From Rhizocola hellebori (lineage in GTDB: Bacteria; Actinomycetota; Actinomycetes; Mycobacteriales; Micromonosporaceae), in contig NZ_BONY01000043.1 in NCBI RefSeq assembly GCF_016862955.1, positions 20,701-84,700 on the forward strand: a stretch of DNA of 64,000 nt, written 5' to 3'. The notes under the pieces are model-generated. The model had not been told where the DNA came from, did no database searches, and was given only the letters and a program-made list of their open reading frames with translations. The position numbers and the translations under genes are program-made. Below are positions 48,965 to 57,736 of this stretch, one piece after another. Each line of letters opens with the position of its first letter. Position 1 is the first letter of the stretch.

Positions 48965-51196
48965 ATGACCGCAAATCTGGACTGCCAGCGGCGGGAGGTG
49001 AGAGTACTGACGCCCCAACGCTATCTGGATCTTTCCCGGGTGCGTTCACGGACGGATCTCGGGGCGGCGCTCAGGGCTCTCTACGAGCACAAAGGTTTGT
49101 CCTTGGCCGAGATTGAAAAGAGGAGCAGGGGCTCACGGCAGGAATTGAAGCGCTCGACCCTTAGCGACGCGCTCAACGGTAAGACGCTCATTAATCCGCA
49201 GGTCTTGATGGGCGTCCTAACCGTGTGTGACGTGCCACGGGGCGACTATGGTCAATGGCTCGAAGCTCGGTCACGCGTCGCGGCGTGGCAGCCGGTCATT
49301 GAGGGCAGATTCAATGAAGCCTCCCCGCTCGCCCTCGGCATCCATAGCGCCATTGTCACTTCGGACACGACCGATGATCTTCCGGCTTACGTAGAGCGCG
49401 ACTTTGATTTCCAGCTCCGTACAGCCTTGGCCGGCAACGGTCTAGGCGGTGGCTACTTCGTCATATTGGTCGGCGGCTCGTCGACTGGCAAGACCCGCTC
49501 CTTGTACGAAGCGGTCCACGACGTAGCGCCAGACTGGCGGCTGCTACAACCGGCGGCGGCTGACGAGCTATTCGAGCTGAAGGACAATCCGCCGAATCGG
49601 ACAATCTTCTGGCTCGACGAACTGCAGCATTTCCTGGGCAGCCAACCGCCACTGTCCTCGGAATGCGTGCGCGCGTTGACCCGCAAAGAGAACATTGTCG
49701 TCGGCACATTGTGGCCGGAGCACATCTCTGGGGCGATAGCGATGCAGGCGGCCACCGATGAGGGCGAAGATGTCCGTCGTCTGCTTAGGAGCGCGACGAT
49801 GATCAGCGTCCCAGACACCTTCACCCCAGCGGAGCTCAAGTCGGCACGTGACAAAGGAGAGCAGGACAGCCGGATTCGGGTTGCGCTAGAAACACGCGAC
49901 ACGGGGCTGACCCAGGCGTTGGCCGGTGGTCCTGCCCTGGTGCTCTGCTGGGAGCAGGCGCCTAACCCGTATGCCAAGGCATTGATCACTGTGGCTGCCG
50001 ATGCGCACCGCCTCGGCGTGCAGGCTCCGTTAAACGAGGACTTGTTGACAGAAGCCATGTTCGGCTATCTCAAGACAGCTCAGCGGGTGAGGTCGAAGGA
50101 GGAGTGGTTGGCCAAGGCCATCCCCCATGCGACCAGGCCGTTGCACGGCGACGTGTCAGCGTTGTCACCGGCGGACGGAGGACGGGCTGGCGTCCTCGGC
50201 GGGTACATGATCGCCGACTACCTGGCCCAGCATTTGCGGAGGCGCCGCCGGACTGAGCCTGTCCCACATGAAGCCTGGATGGCACTCGTCACGCGGACGG
50301 ACCGCGCAGTGGATCTGCGCCGAGTCGCGGACAGTGCGGCCGCTAGGCTGCGATTCCGCTACGTCGAACCGGCCCTCGCACGGCTCGTCGGCGAGTTCGG
50401 TGACTGCTCCGCCGCGACCGAGCTCGCCGAATTGCTGATCCGCCAGGACCGGTTTGAACAGGCGGTGGACGTGCTGCGACGGCAGTTGGCAGTGCGCCCA
50501 AGGGACCGGGACCTCGGCGAACGCCTCATGCGTACGCAGGAACTGTGGCAGCGGGCGGAAGAGATCCGTCCCGGAGCCAATGCTGGGGATCCCGTGGCTC
50601 GTGAGCGACTCACCGAGATCCTCTCGGATGGTGGCAGGTGCGACGACTTGCGAGTTCGTGCGGACGATGGCGACACCATCGCCGCCGAGCAACTCGTGGA
50701 GCGGCTTGTTGACCGCGGCTGCTTGAGGGAGCTGCGGGAGCGTGCGGACCATGGCGATAAGTACGCGGCGGAAGCCCTCGCTGATCTGTACCTCGCCTGG
50801 GGCGACGTGGATCTCTTACAGGCCCGCGCAAGTCGTGGCGACGAGGCCGCGGAGCTGCGTCTGTCGAAGGTCCGCGCGGAGGGTGTGCGTTCGAGCGGTA
50901 CCGAGTCGGAGGTGGCAAAGCTGAGGGCGGCCGCTGGTGGCGACCCGGGGGTGGCGCGGCAATTGTGCACAGTGCTGTTTGAGCTACGCGACGAGGACGG
51001 TCTGCGCACCGAACTGGAAGCCGGTACCCACAGCGCCGCCGCCCTCCTGATCGCGCTCTATACAGCGCAGGAAGTTATCCCGCCTGAGCAATTGGGACGG
51101 CTACGCGCCTTCGGCCTCGCCGCCGATGGAGAGCCAGTCACTCCCGGCTCCGAGCCAATGACCTTCGGAAAGGACCAACTATGGCCGACGATCTGA
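48965..51196 (+). CDS. XRE/P-loop NTPase with C-terminal repeats
   Basis: 743 residues. XRE-like helix-turn-helix (~28-105: DLGAALRALYEHKGLSLAEIE, STLSDALNGKTLINPQVL), then a P-loop NTPase (Walker A VGGSSTGKTRSLYEAV ~168-183, Walker B TIFWLDELQHFL ~217-228), ending with about seven ~28-residue helical repeats (RADDGDTIAAEQL, RADHGDKYAAEAL, RASRGDEAAELRL). These D-G-D-x-x-A repeats are typical of actinobacterial STAND-like proteins. A target-sensing or DNA-bound switch role is likely. No clear SD before the ATG. Overlaps the next gene by 16 bases. Confidence 0.8.
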   Translation: MTANLDCQRREVRVLTPQRYLDLSRVRSRTDLGAALRALYEHKGLSLAEIEKRSRGSRQELKRSTLSDALNGKTLINPQVLMGVLTVCDVPRGDYGQWLEARSRVAAWQPVIEGRFNEASPLALGIHSAIVTSDTTDDLPAYVERDFDFQLRTALAGNGLGGGYFVILVGGSSTGKTRSLYEAVHDVAPDWRLLQPAAADELFELKDNPPNRTIFWLDELQHFLGSQPPLSSECVRALTRKENIVVGTLWPEHISGAIAMQAATDEGEDVRRLLRSATMISVPDTFTPAELKSARDKGEQDSRIRVALETRDTGLTQALAGGPALVLCWEQAPNPYAKALITVAADAHRLGVQAPLNEDLLTEAMFGYLKTAQRVRSKEEWLAKAIPHATRPLHGDVSALSPADGGRAGVLGGYMIADYLAQHLRRRRRTEPVPHEAWMALVTRTDRAVDLRRVADSAAARLRFRYVEPALARLVGEFGDCSAATELAELLIRQDRFEQAVDVLRRQLAVRPRDRDLGERLMRTQELWQRAEEIRPGANAGDPVARERLTEILSDGGRCDDLRVRADDGDTIAAEQLVERLVDRGCLRELRERADHGDKYAAEALADLYLAWGDVDLLQARASRGDEAAELRLSKVRAEGVRSSGTESEVAKLRAAAGGDPGVARQLCTVLFELRDEDGLRTELEAGTHSAAALLIALYTAQEVIPPEQLGRLRAFGLAADGEPVTPGSEPMTFGKDQLWPTI

Positions 51197-51813
51197 CTCC
51201 AACAGATTATGCGTTTCTTATCCTGCTCGACATTGAACGTGAGGAGATCTCCAACACCGACCTAAATGATCATCATGGCGTGCGACTGGTGGGTGCGAGC
51301 TGTACGCGGCTCAACGCGGGTGGCTATGTTATTTCAAAGACGGATCAGCGTCCGTACCGGCACGCTATTTCTCCCAAGGGCATCAAGGTACTCAAGGTGC
51401 CTTTGGAGGTGGCCGGGGATGGAGAGGGCGTTGAGGAAAGCAAGCTCGGCGCCAAGGAGTTGCCGTTCTGGGCCGCACTCGCCGCCCTACACGAGTACCA
51501 CCTTAACGATGGCGACAAGCCCCGCACGTTGGCGCCGCTCCGCGATGAGCAGAGCCTGGAGAGGCAGATCCGGGGCGCCTACGCTGACCTGGCCACGGAG
51601 CCGGGAGCGTGGGTCAGCCTCAGCCGGCTTCGTCCGCTCTTCGACAACGTGTCAAAGGCTGATCTGGACAAAGCACTGAGATCCCTGCTGGATGCTCCGG
51701 ATGTCAACCTTGAGCCGGAAGCTAATCAGTCGCGGCTGACGTCGAGCGAACGCCGTGCGGCGGTACGGATAGGTGGCGAGGACCGGCATTTGCTGTCGAT
51801 TGGCGTGCGATGA
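51181..51813 (+). CDS. Winged-helix adapter protein
   Basis: 210 residues. The first ~75 residues look like a MarR-like winged helix (DYAFLILLDIEREEISNTDLNDHHGVRLVGASCTRLNAGGYVI); the rest is helical with a second possible winged helix (~135-180: SLERQIRGAYADLATEPGAWVSLSRLRPLF). I cannot name the family. It is tied to both neighbours by overlaps (16 bases before, ATGA after), so it is probably a fixed subunit of the ATPase system. Confidence 0.65.
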   Translation: MADDLTPTDYAFLILLDIEREEISNTDLNDHHGVRLVGASCTRLNAGGYVISKTDQRPYRHAISPKGIKVLKVPLEVAGDGEGVEESKLGAKELPFWAALAALHEYHLNDGDKPRTLAPLRDEQSLERQIRGAYADLATEPGAWVSLSRLRPLFDNVSKADLDKALRSLLDAPDVNLEPEANQSRLTSSERRAAVRIGGEDRHLLSIGVR

Positions 51814-54800
51814 CCGACGAGGAGCGTGCTGCACTGGGCGCTCTAAGGCTCAGCTGGGCACCGGTGCCGGACGACGTCTGGCAGCCATCGCCGATGCATG
51901 TGGATGGCCTGCACACCGAGGTCGTCGCGGACCTGCTGGCCGGAATCGATGATGCGAAAGCCAGCACTACGAACCCAATCAGCCTGGCGCTGCTGGGCCG
52001 GCGGGGTTCAGGTAAGACCCACCTGCTCGGCTGGGTGCGGCAATGCGTCCAGGAGCAGGGTGGGTACTTCTTTCTCGTCAGCCTGCAGGACGAACAGACC
52101 TTCTGGCCCAGCGTGCTGGCCTCCATGAGGGATGGCCTGGCCCGGCCAGTCCCGGGCAGCGAGGCGCAGCGCCGCCTGCTGCTACGCCGACTGTCCTCAC
52201 GGATCGGTGCGAGTCGGGCGGCCCGTAGGGCGGTGATGGGGGAGACCGAGCTGACCTCAGCTGCACTCGACTCCTTCATTGGCGGGCTCGCCGACCTCGA
52301 CCCGTTCGTCGAGGGCGTCAGCCGGGATACTGCCCGAGCATTGGCCCTCAACGCTTCCCACAACTCCGCGCATCGAGACATCGCTGACAATTTTTTCGCA
52401 TCAGACGAGGAGTCGTTCCCCGGTGAACGCACCGACTGGGGCATGCGGCGCAAGCCGTACACCGCAGAGGAGATCGTCCGTCAGCTTTCATTCCTGCTGG
52501 CGATGACCGGACCATCGGTCATCGCAGTGGATCAGATCGACACGCTGATCGCCCAGTCCTCGCTCAGCGCCGACTTGGCACTCAACGAGGACACGCAAGT
52601 AAGCCAGCAAGAGTTACGTTCGCTCGAACACGTAGCGAGCGGTCTCATGACGCTGCGCGAACGTACCCGCCGTACACTGACGGTGGTCGCCTGCCTGCCG
52701 CAGATCTGGACACTGATAGAGAAGCGGGTTACCAACACGGTCGCCGATCGATTCCGTAAATCGGCGGTGATCAAAGGCATCATCGATGGTCAGCTGGCCC
52801 GGGAGATCGTCGAGCGACGGTTCGCTGAACCGTACGCCAGGCTCGGGTTTCACCCCGATTACCCGACCTGGCCCGTTCGGGAGTCTGCGTTCGCGGCGGC
52901 GGGGACATACACGCCACGTCGGTTACTGATGGAGATCGACCGGCACATCCACACCTGCCTGAAGGCCGGCGAGATCCGAGAGCTGACTTATCTGAGCGAC
53001 CTTCCGGACGGTGAGGACGACCCGGGTTCGCCAGGCCCGCTGACTCCCGAAGTTTCAGACGATGCACTCGCCCGTATTGATGCTCATTTTGAAGAGCTGC
53101 AACACGAGGCCGACATCACGTCCCCGCTTGATGCTGACGTCGAAGACTCACAGTTCCCGCTGCTACTAGCCGCCGGACTGACCGCCTGGATCCTGGAACG
53201 CGGTGAAGGCGCCAAAGTGTTCACCCTCGACCCGCCACCAAGCGCCGATCCGGACCTGCACGCACGACTACGCCGGACCCTGAATGAAGACACTGAGGAC
53301 CAAGTGCACTGGTGCTTCCGGGCGATCAGCGACACGCATCATGCCGTGGCCGCGCTCAACCGGCTGCGCCGCGCAAGCACCGGCGCGGGACTGTCTACTG
53401 ATGTCGCCAAACGCATGCTGTTCCTGATCCGCAACGGCCCTTGGTCCGCCGGAGTCAAGACCCAGCAGTCGCTCCGGGAGTTCCGGCGCGCTGGCGGTGT
53501 CATGCTCAGCGTCGATGATGCGGACCTGCGGACGCTGGCCGCATTGCATGGCCTGCGCGACGAGAACCCTGCGGAATATCAGGCGTGGCTGGTGAAGCGC
53601 AGGCCCACCGCTGATATTGCATTGTTTAAGGAAGCGTTGGGGGATGCGGATGCGTGGACTGCTGCGGGTCATATCCCAGGCCCGCTGGGGCGAGACCCGG
53701 AGGTCGACGAGACCTCGCCCGAGGTCGTGGTCGGGTATGGATATCAGGATGGTTTACCCGTGCCGGTTGCCTTGGAGTCGTTGCGCAAGCATGTAGCGAT
53801 CTTCGCAGGATCGGGCTCCGGCAAGACGGTGCTTATACGGCGTCTCGTCGAGGACTGCGCGTTGCAGGGCGTATCTGCGATCGTCCTGGACCCCAACAAC
53901 GACTTGGCTAGGCTCGGCGAGCAATGGCCGGAACCGCCCTCATCCTGGCGGCCTGACGATCAAGAATGCGCAACGACGTACCTTGCCAACACAGAGGTGG
54001 TGGTCTGGACGCCACGTCGCGAATCTGGCCGTCCGCTGAGCTTCCAACCGCTTCCAGACTTCGGCGAAATGCGCGATGATCCAGACGAGTTTGGCGAGGC
54101 CGTGGAGGCAGCGGTGGCCGCCCTGGCCCCGCGGGCCAGCCTTGTTGGCCGAGCCAACAAGGCTCAGCTCGGCCTGGCGGTGCTGCGTCGCGCGGTGGAG
54201 CACTACGGACGACAGGGGGGCGGCGACCTTCGCGGGCTGGTCGAGCTGCTGTCGGCGTTGCCTGACGGGGTGAGTCGGCTCGGCGACGCCGATCGGATCG
54301 CCGCTGGACTGGCACAGACGCTCACCGCCTCAATGGACAATGACCCAATGTTTGGAGGAGACGGAAGCCCCGCTGATCCCGGGCTACTGCTCACCCCGAC
54401 GCCCGGCAAGCGAGCTAGGATCTCGGTGATCAGCATGGTCGGCCTGCCAGCTGAAGAAGCCCGTCAGAGCTTTGTCAATCAGCTGCAGATGGCTTTGTTC
54501 GCCTGGATCAAGAAGAACCCCGCAGTCGACCGGCCACTACTCGGTCTCTTCGTGATGGACGAGGCGCAGACGTTGGCGCCGTCAGGTCCTATGACCGCAT
54601 GCACCCAAAGCACCCTGGCTCTGGCCGCGCAGGCCCGCAAATACGGGCTCGGCTTGATCTTCGCAACCCAAGCGCCCAAAGGTTTGCATAATCGCGTCTC
54701 TGGCAACGCCACGACGCAATTTTTCGGCGCACTCCATGCGCCAGTGCAGGTCGAGGCCGCTCGTGAAATGGCAAAGATGAGGGGTGGCGACATATCAGAT

Positions 54801-54965
54801 CTTTCGCGCCTCAAGTCGGGCGAATTCTATGTGGCGGTCGAAGGTGAACCGCCACAGAAGGTGCGTACGTCGATGTGCCTCAGCCACCATCCGCGCAGCC
54901 CGCTGACGACCGACGAGGTCTTGGCTCTGGCCCGGTCTTCCAATGCCGGAACGAGTCCCGGTTGA
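51810..54965 (+). CDS. Double ATPase: ORC/AAA module fused to HerA-type module
   Basis: 1051 residues. N-terminal AAA/ORC-like ATPase: Walker A LLGRRGSGKTHLLG (~59-72), Walker B VIAVDQIDTLI (~237-247), followed by a winged-helix-like region. C-terminal HerA/FtsK-like pump (~620-1040): IFAGSGSGKTVLIRR (Walker A, ~670-684), VLDPNNDLARL, FVMDEAQTLAP (Walker B, ~915-925), FATQAPKGLH (sensor) and FYVAVEG at the end. HerA ATPases drive DNA translocation, usually with a nuclease; here no NurA is adjacent, but a PD-(D/E)XK-like gene is 3 kb away. ATGA overlap with the previous gene. Confidence 0.85.
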   Translation: MTDEERAALGALRLSWAPVPDDVWQPSPMHVDGLHTEVVADLLAGIDDAKASTTNPISLALLGRRGSGKTHLLGWVRQCVQEQGGYFFLVSLQDEQTFWPSVLASMRDGLARPVPGSEAQRRLLLRRLSSRIGASRAARRAVMGETELTSAALDSFIGGLADLDPFVEGVSRDTARALALNASHNSAHRDIADNFFASDEESFPGERTDWGMRRKPYTAEEIVRQLSFLLAMTGPSVIAVDQIDTLIAQSSLSADLALNEDTQVSQQELRSLEHVASGLMTLRERTRRTLTVVACLPQIWTLIEKRVTNTVADRFRKSAVIKGIIDGQLAREIVERRFAEPYARLGFHPDYPTWPVRESAFAAAGTYTPRRLLMEIDRHIHTCLKAGEIRELTYLSDLPDGEDDPGSPGPLTPEVSDDALARIDAHFEELQHEADITSPLDADVEDSQFPLLLAAGLTAWILERGEGAKVFTLDPPPSADPDLHARLRRTLNEDTEDQVHWCFRAISDTHHAVAALNRLRRASTGAGLSTDVAKRMLFLIRNGPWSAGVKTQQSLREFRRAGGVMLSVDDADLRTLAALHGLRDENPAEYQAWLVKRRPTADIALFKEALGDADAWTAAGHIPGPLGRDPEVDETSPEVVVGYGYQDGLPVPVALESLRKHVAIFAGSGSGKTVLIRRLVEDCALQGVSAIVLDPNNDLARLGEQWPEPPSSWRPDDQECATTYLANTEVVVWTPRRESGRPLSFQPLPDFGEMRDDPDEFGEAVEAAVAALAPRASLVGRANKAQLGLAVLRRAVEHYGRQGGGDLRGLVELLSALPDGVSRLGDADRIAAGLAQTLTASMDNDPMFGGDGSPADPGLLLTPTPGKRARISVISMVGLPAEEARQSFVNQLQMALFAWIKKNPAVDRPLLGLFVMDEAQTLAPSGPMTACTQSTLALAAQARKYGLGLIFATQAPKGLHNRVSGNATTQFFGALHAPVQVEAAREMAKMRGGDISDLSRLKSGEFYVAVEGEPPQKVRTSMCLSHHPRSPLTTDEVLALARSSNAGTSPG

Positions 54966-55056
54966 CCGTACGAGCATGTCGGTCCCATCCGCTGCGTTTC
55001 GTGGCCGGTCCCAAATGAGGCAAGCAAATCGGGCTCGGTTCGGTCTAGGACATCGG

Positions 55057-56595
55057 TCACAGAATTGCGTCTGTGAAATGCCATGCGTCGACCTGGCCGT
55101 CGTATGTGCCGCCGCCGTCTGTCATGCGTATGCGACCGCTGGGATAGATGGAGAATTCGAACTTCTGCTCGCTTAGCATCACCTGGAATCCGTTCAGGTC
55201 TGCCCCGCCTATGCTCGCGTGAATCCGTTGACCTGATTGGGAAACCACGCGGAGCCGTCCCGTTCCTTTGCGTGGAAGCATGAGGTCCAAGCCGTTGACC
55301 ACATAACGAAGATCGCTGGTTCCCTGCGCGATTTGACCAGGCTGGACTAGGGGGGTGAAGGCGTCATAGACCACTCGGAACTCCTGCCCGTGATCCCACT
55401 CAAGCAGGATGTCGAACGCCGGACGGTACATGCTGATCCGCCCGAAGCGTGTGGCGTTGGCCAGGCCGATAGCCACAGCGTCCTCAGACGGCGTGGTGGC
55501 CATCTCGATGCGTGTCGCGGCGGGGAATAGTTCCCTCATTCGTTCTGTCACGTAAGGGATCTGGCTCATGCCGCCAGAAAGCACGACGACATCGACGTTC
55601 TCTACCAATTTGTTTATGGGGGTACGCAGCAGTTCGTGCGCGGAGACGGCACCAGGCTCGGCCAGCCGAGCCGCCCGTAGTGCGGCCGCGATGTAAAACT
55701 CAGCACGGTCTATTTGCTCCGCGAACACCTCGTTGAGTTGCTCGCGGCTATAGGGAATGGTCGCAATCCCATATATTCGTTTCGACAGTGCTACATCAAT
55801 CTGTGCATAGTTTGTCAGATCGATCTTCACGGCCCGCGCAGAGTCCCGCAAACGATCCCTCGCCTGGCGTGAGTTGGATGCCGCCTGGATGTCGTAACCT
55901 GCCACGGCGAGCTGGAGCTCAAGGTCGGCGGTGAGCGCATCGTCCAACGCATCACCGGCCTCAGCAGCACCGACTGCCGCCAGGACGGAAACGTCATAAT
56001 GGCTGGCACCCCGTACATCGAGCACGGCGATGTCCAGCGTGCCGCCGCCCATGTCGAAAACCAGCACGCGTAGCGGCATCGTGGCGTCGACTTCGTGCTT
56101 GACCACCCAGGCGATGCCCGCCGCCACGGGCTCGTCCACAAAGTTTGCAAGTGATACAGGCAGCCCGGCTTGCCGCGCCACAGCTTCAAGGCGGCGCCGC
56201 TGCTTGCCGTTCCACATCGCCGGACAACCGATCCGTATTGCCGACTCGTCGGTCATGTCTTGGCCGCTAGCCTTCGCGCGCTGGATCGCCTCGCGCAGGA
56301 TCGCGACCATGAGATCGTCAGCGCGGATATCCCGAATCCCGGTCGGAGTGTCCAGACGGACAAACACACGATCATCCGTGATGCATCTCTTGATCGATCG
56401 GATCATCTGGTCTTGCGGCAGATCTCGCGCCGCATCCCCAGCGACAATCGAACCGTCGTCGCCGTACCCCACAATCGACGGTATCCAAGAAGCTTCCGTA
56501 TCGGTGCCGATATGTACGACGCCTCGCGGATTGGCGATCAAGGTGGTAGAGGTCCCGAAGTCGAATCCAATTGCTGGCTTGGCTTTACTGCTCAA
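55057..56595 (-). CDS. Short Hsp70-family chaperone
   Basis: 512 residues. Complete Hsp70 ATPase signature: AIGFDFGTSTTLI (~8-20), VLVFDMGGGTLDIAVLDV (~177-194), VVVLSGGMSQIPYVTERM (~333-350). After the ~390-residue ATPase part only ~120 residues remain, ending in a beta-rich SIYPSGRIRMTDGGGTYDG; the alpha-helical lid of DnaK is missing. This is shorter than DnaK (~610) and like the Hsp70 proteins found in accessory loci. It lies 20 bases after the GrpE-like gene on the same strand and converges on the HerA gene. Confidence 0.9.
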   Translation of the reverse strand: MSSKAKPAIGFDFGTSTTLIANPRGVVHIGTDTEASWIPSIVGYGDDGSIVAGDAARDLPQDQMIRSIKRCITDDRVFVRLDTPTGIRDIRADDLMVAILREAIQRAKASGQDMTDESAIRIGCPAMWNGKQRRRLEAVARQAGLPVSLANFVDEPVAAGIAWVVKHEVDATMPLRVLVFDMGGGTLDIAVLDVRGASHYDVSVLAAVGAAEAGDALDDALTADLELQLAVAGYDIQAASNSRQARDRLRDSARAVKIDLTNYAQIDVALSKRIYGIATIPYSREQLNEVFAEQIDRAEFYIAAALRAARLAEPGAVSAHELLRTPINKLVENVDVVVLSGGMSQIPYVTERMRELFPAATRIEMATTPSEDAVAIGLANATRFGRISMYRPAFDILLEWDHGQEFRVVYDAFTPLVQPGQIAQGTSDLRYVVNGLDLMLPRKGTGRLRVVSQSGQRIHASIGGADLNGFQVMLSEQKFEFSIYPSGRIRMTDGGGTYDGQVDAWHFTDAIL

Positions 56596-56615
56596 CTGAC
56601 CCGACTCCTCGACTA

Positions 56616-57383
56616 CTACTCCTCGACGACCACCTTCAGCACTAGTACATCGTTATCGGTCTTCTTCCAGACATACCCGGGTCGGACAACAAAGACAGGC
56701 GCTCCGTCGCGTATGGCGCTGCCGATCGGCTCATGCCTCTTCCGATCGAACGTGGTCTCTTCCCCCGCATGGCCTACCGCTTCAAGCGCACTACGGCCGA
56801 CCCGTGCCCGAACCATCCTGAGCATCGCGTCTGGCGGGGTTTCGTTGTCGATCAAACCTTCGACGGTACTGGCCAGGTCAGCAAGTAGCCGGATACCCTC
56901 GCCCTCAGCCCTTCGCACGCGCGCTGCCCACTCAAGGTCAGCCTGCTCACCGGCGGACGGAGAGATCTTGCCCTCAGCGACAGGCTCACGCGCTGCTTCA
57001 ACGGCCGGCGCCCGCTGCAGCAGGGCGCCCCGGATAATCTCTACAAGCCTTGCCCTTCGCGGCGCGGTTCCGCCCCCCTTGGCAAGAATGTCTAGTGCCT
57101 CCGAAGCGGTCAGTTCAGCCTTGGCCGTCGTCCAGCGATAGCGATTACCAGTGTCAACGGCCACCTGATCGTGTGCTTTGAGGCGCTTGGCCTGAATGGA
57201 TTTCCACGCTTTATCCGCCGCGACTTTCTCGACTCCGCCAGACCTCAGGGCAGCTTTGATCTTCCCTGCATCGAGTGCCTTGCCAGCTGCGTCTTCCAGG
57301 ACGCGCAATATGGCAGCATCGGCGTCTTCCGCGAACAGGGTCGCCAGTGTCCGTCCACGTGGAGCTTTGCCAGGTCTGGTCAC
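56616..57383 (-). CDS. GrpE-like protein with N-terminal winged helix
   Basis: 255 residues. The C-terminal part has the GrpE beta-domain pattern FDRKRHEPIGSAIRDGAPVFVVRPGYVWKK...VLVLKVVVEE (~213-255), preceded by a long helix (~140-200), matching GrpE's helix-beta layout. The N-terminal ~85 residues look like a winged-helix domain (ILRVLEDAAGKALDAGKIKAALRSGG, DTGNRYRWTTA) not found in housekeeping GrpE. It is followed by the short Hsp70 at 20 bases, so it is probably its dedicated nucleotide-exchange factor, perhaps bound to DNA or a partner. Confidence 0.72.
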   Translation of the reverse strand: MTRPGKAPRGRTLATLFAEDADAAILRVLEDAAGKALDAGKIKAALRSGGVEKVAADKAWKSIQAKRLKAHDQVAVDTGNRYRWTTAKAELTASEALDILAKGGGTAPRRARLVEIIRGALLQRAPAVEAAREPVAEGKISPSAGEQADLEWAARVRRAEGEGIRLLADLASTVEGLIDNETPPDAMLRMVRARVGRSALEAVGHAGEETTFDRKRHEPIGSAIRDGAPVFVVRPGYVWKKTDNDVLVLKVVVEE

Positions 57384-57736
57384 GACAGCACTGTAGTACC
57401 TCGATCAATCGAGTAACAGGATCGCACCGGCTTACGGTTCTTCCATGATCCGTGCAGGTGATCATTCCTGGAACGCTGCAGCCAGAGCGGCGCGAATCTG
57501 CTCAACTGGGCGATTTCGACTGGCATGGCCGAAATCAGTAGTGCCGGTCCTCGGCGCTGAGGCTCACGCCGCCGGCGACTCATTCGTAGTATGGCGGGTC
57601 ATTCGTAGTATGGCGGGCTGCGAGATAGGGCTCATCGAGATCCCGCCGTGGACACTGCGAGAGGATTGCCAACCACGGCGATGATCCTCTTCGCATTCTG
57701 GCGCGTCTGGCCCGGCGGCGTGTGACTGAAAGCCGG
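57384..57736. other. Gene-free interval at the right edge of the island
   Basis: About 350 bases between the GrpE-like gene start and the XRE-TPR gene end. It should contain the promoter for the GrpE/Hsp70 pair. I see no convincing gene, tRNA or clear hairpin; the main structure is a 19-base tandem repeat at 57581-57618. Confidence 0.5.
57581..57618. repeat. 19-base tandem direct repeat
   Basis: CATTCGTAGTATGGCGGG occurs twice in direct tandem (57581 and 57600) with one mismatch at the last base. It might be a target duplication, a recombination scar or a regulator site; no mobile gene is adjacent. Confidence 0.8.

Noticed and set aside
57400..57736. tRNA or attachment site at the island edge
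   Set aside because: No cloverleaf or T-loop (GTTCRANNC) pattern could be found by eye, and no integrase gene is near.
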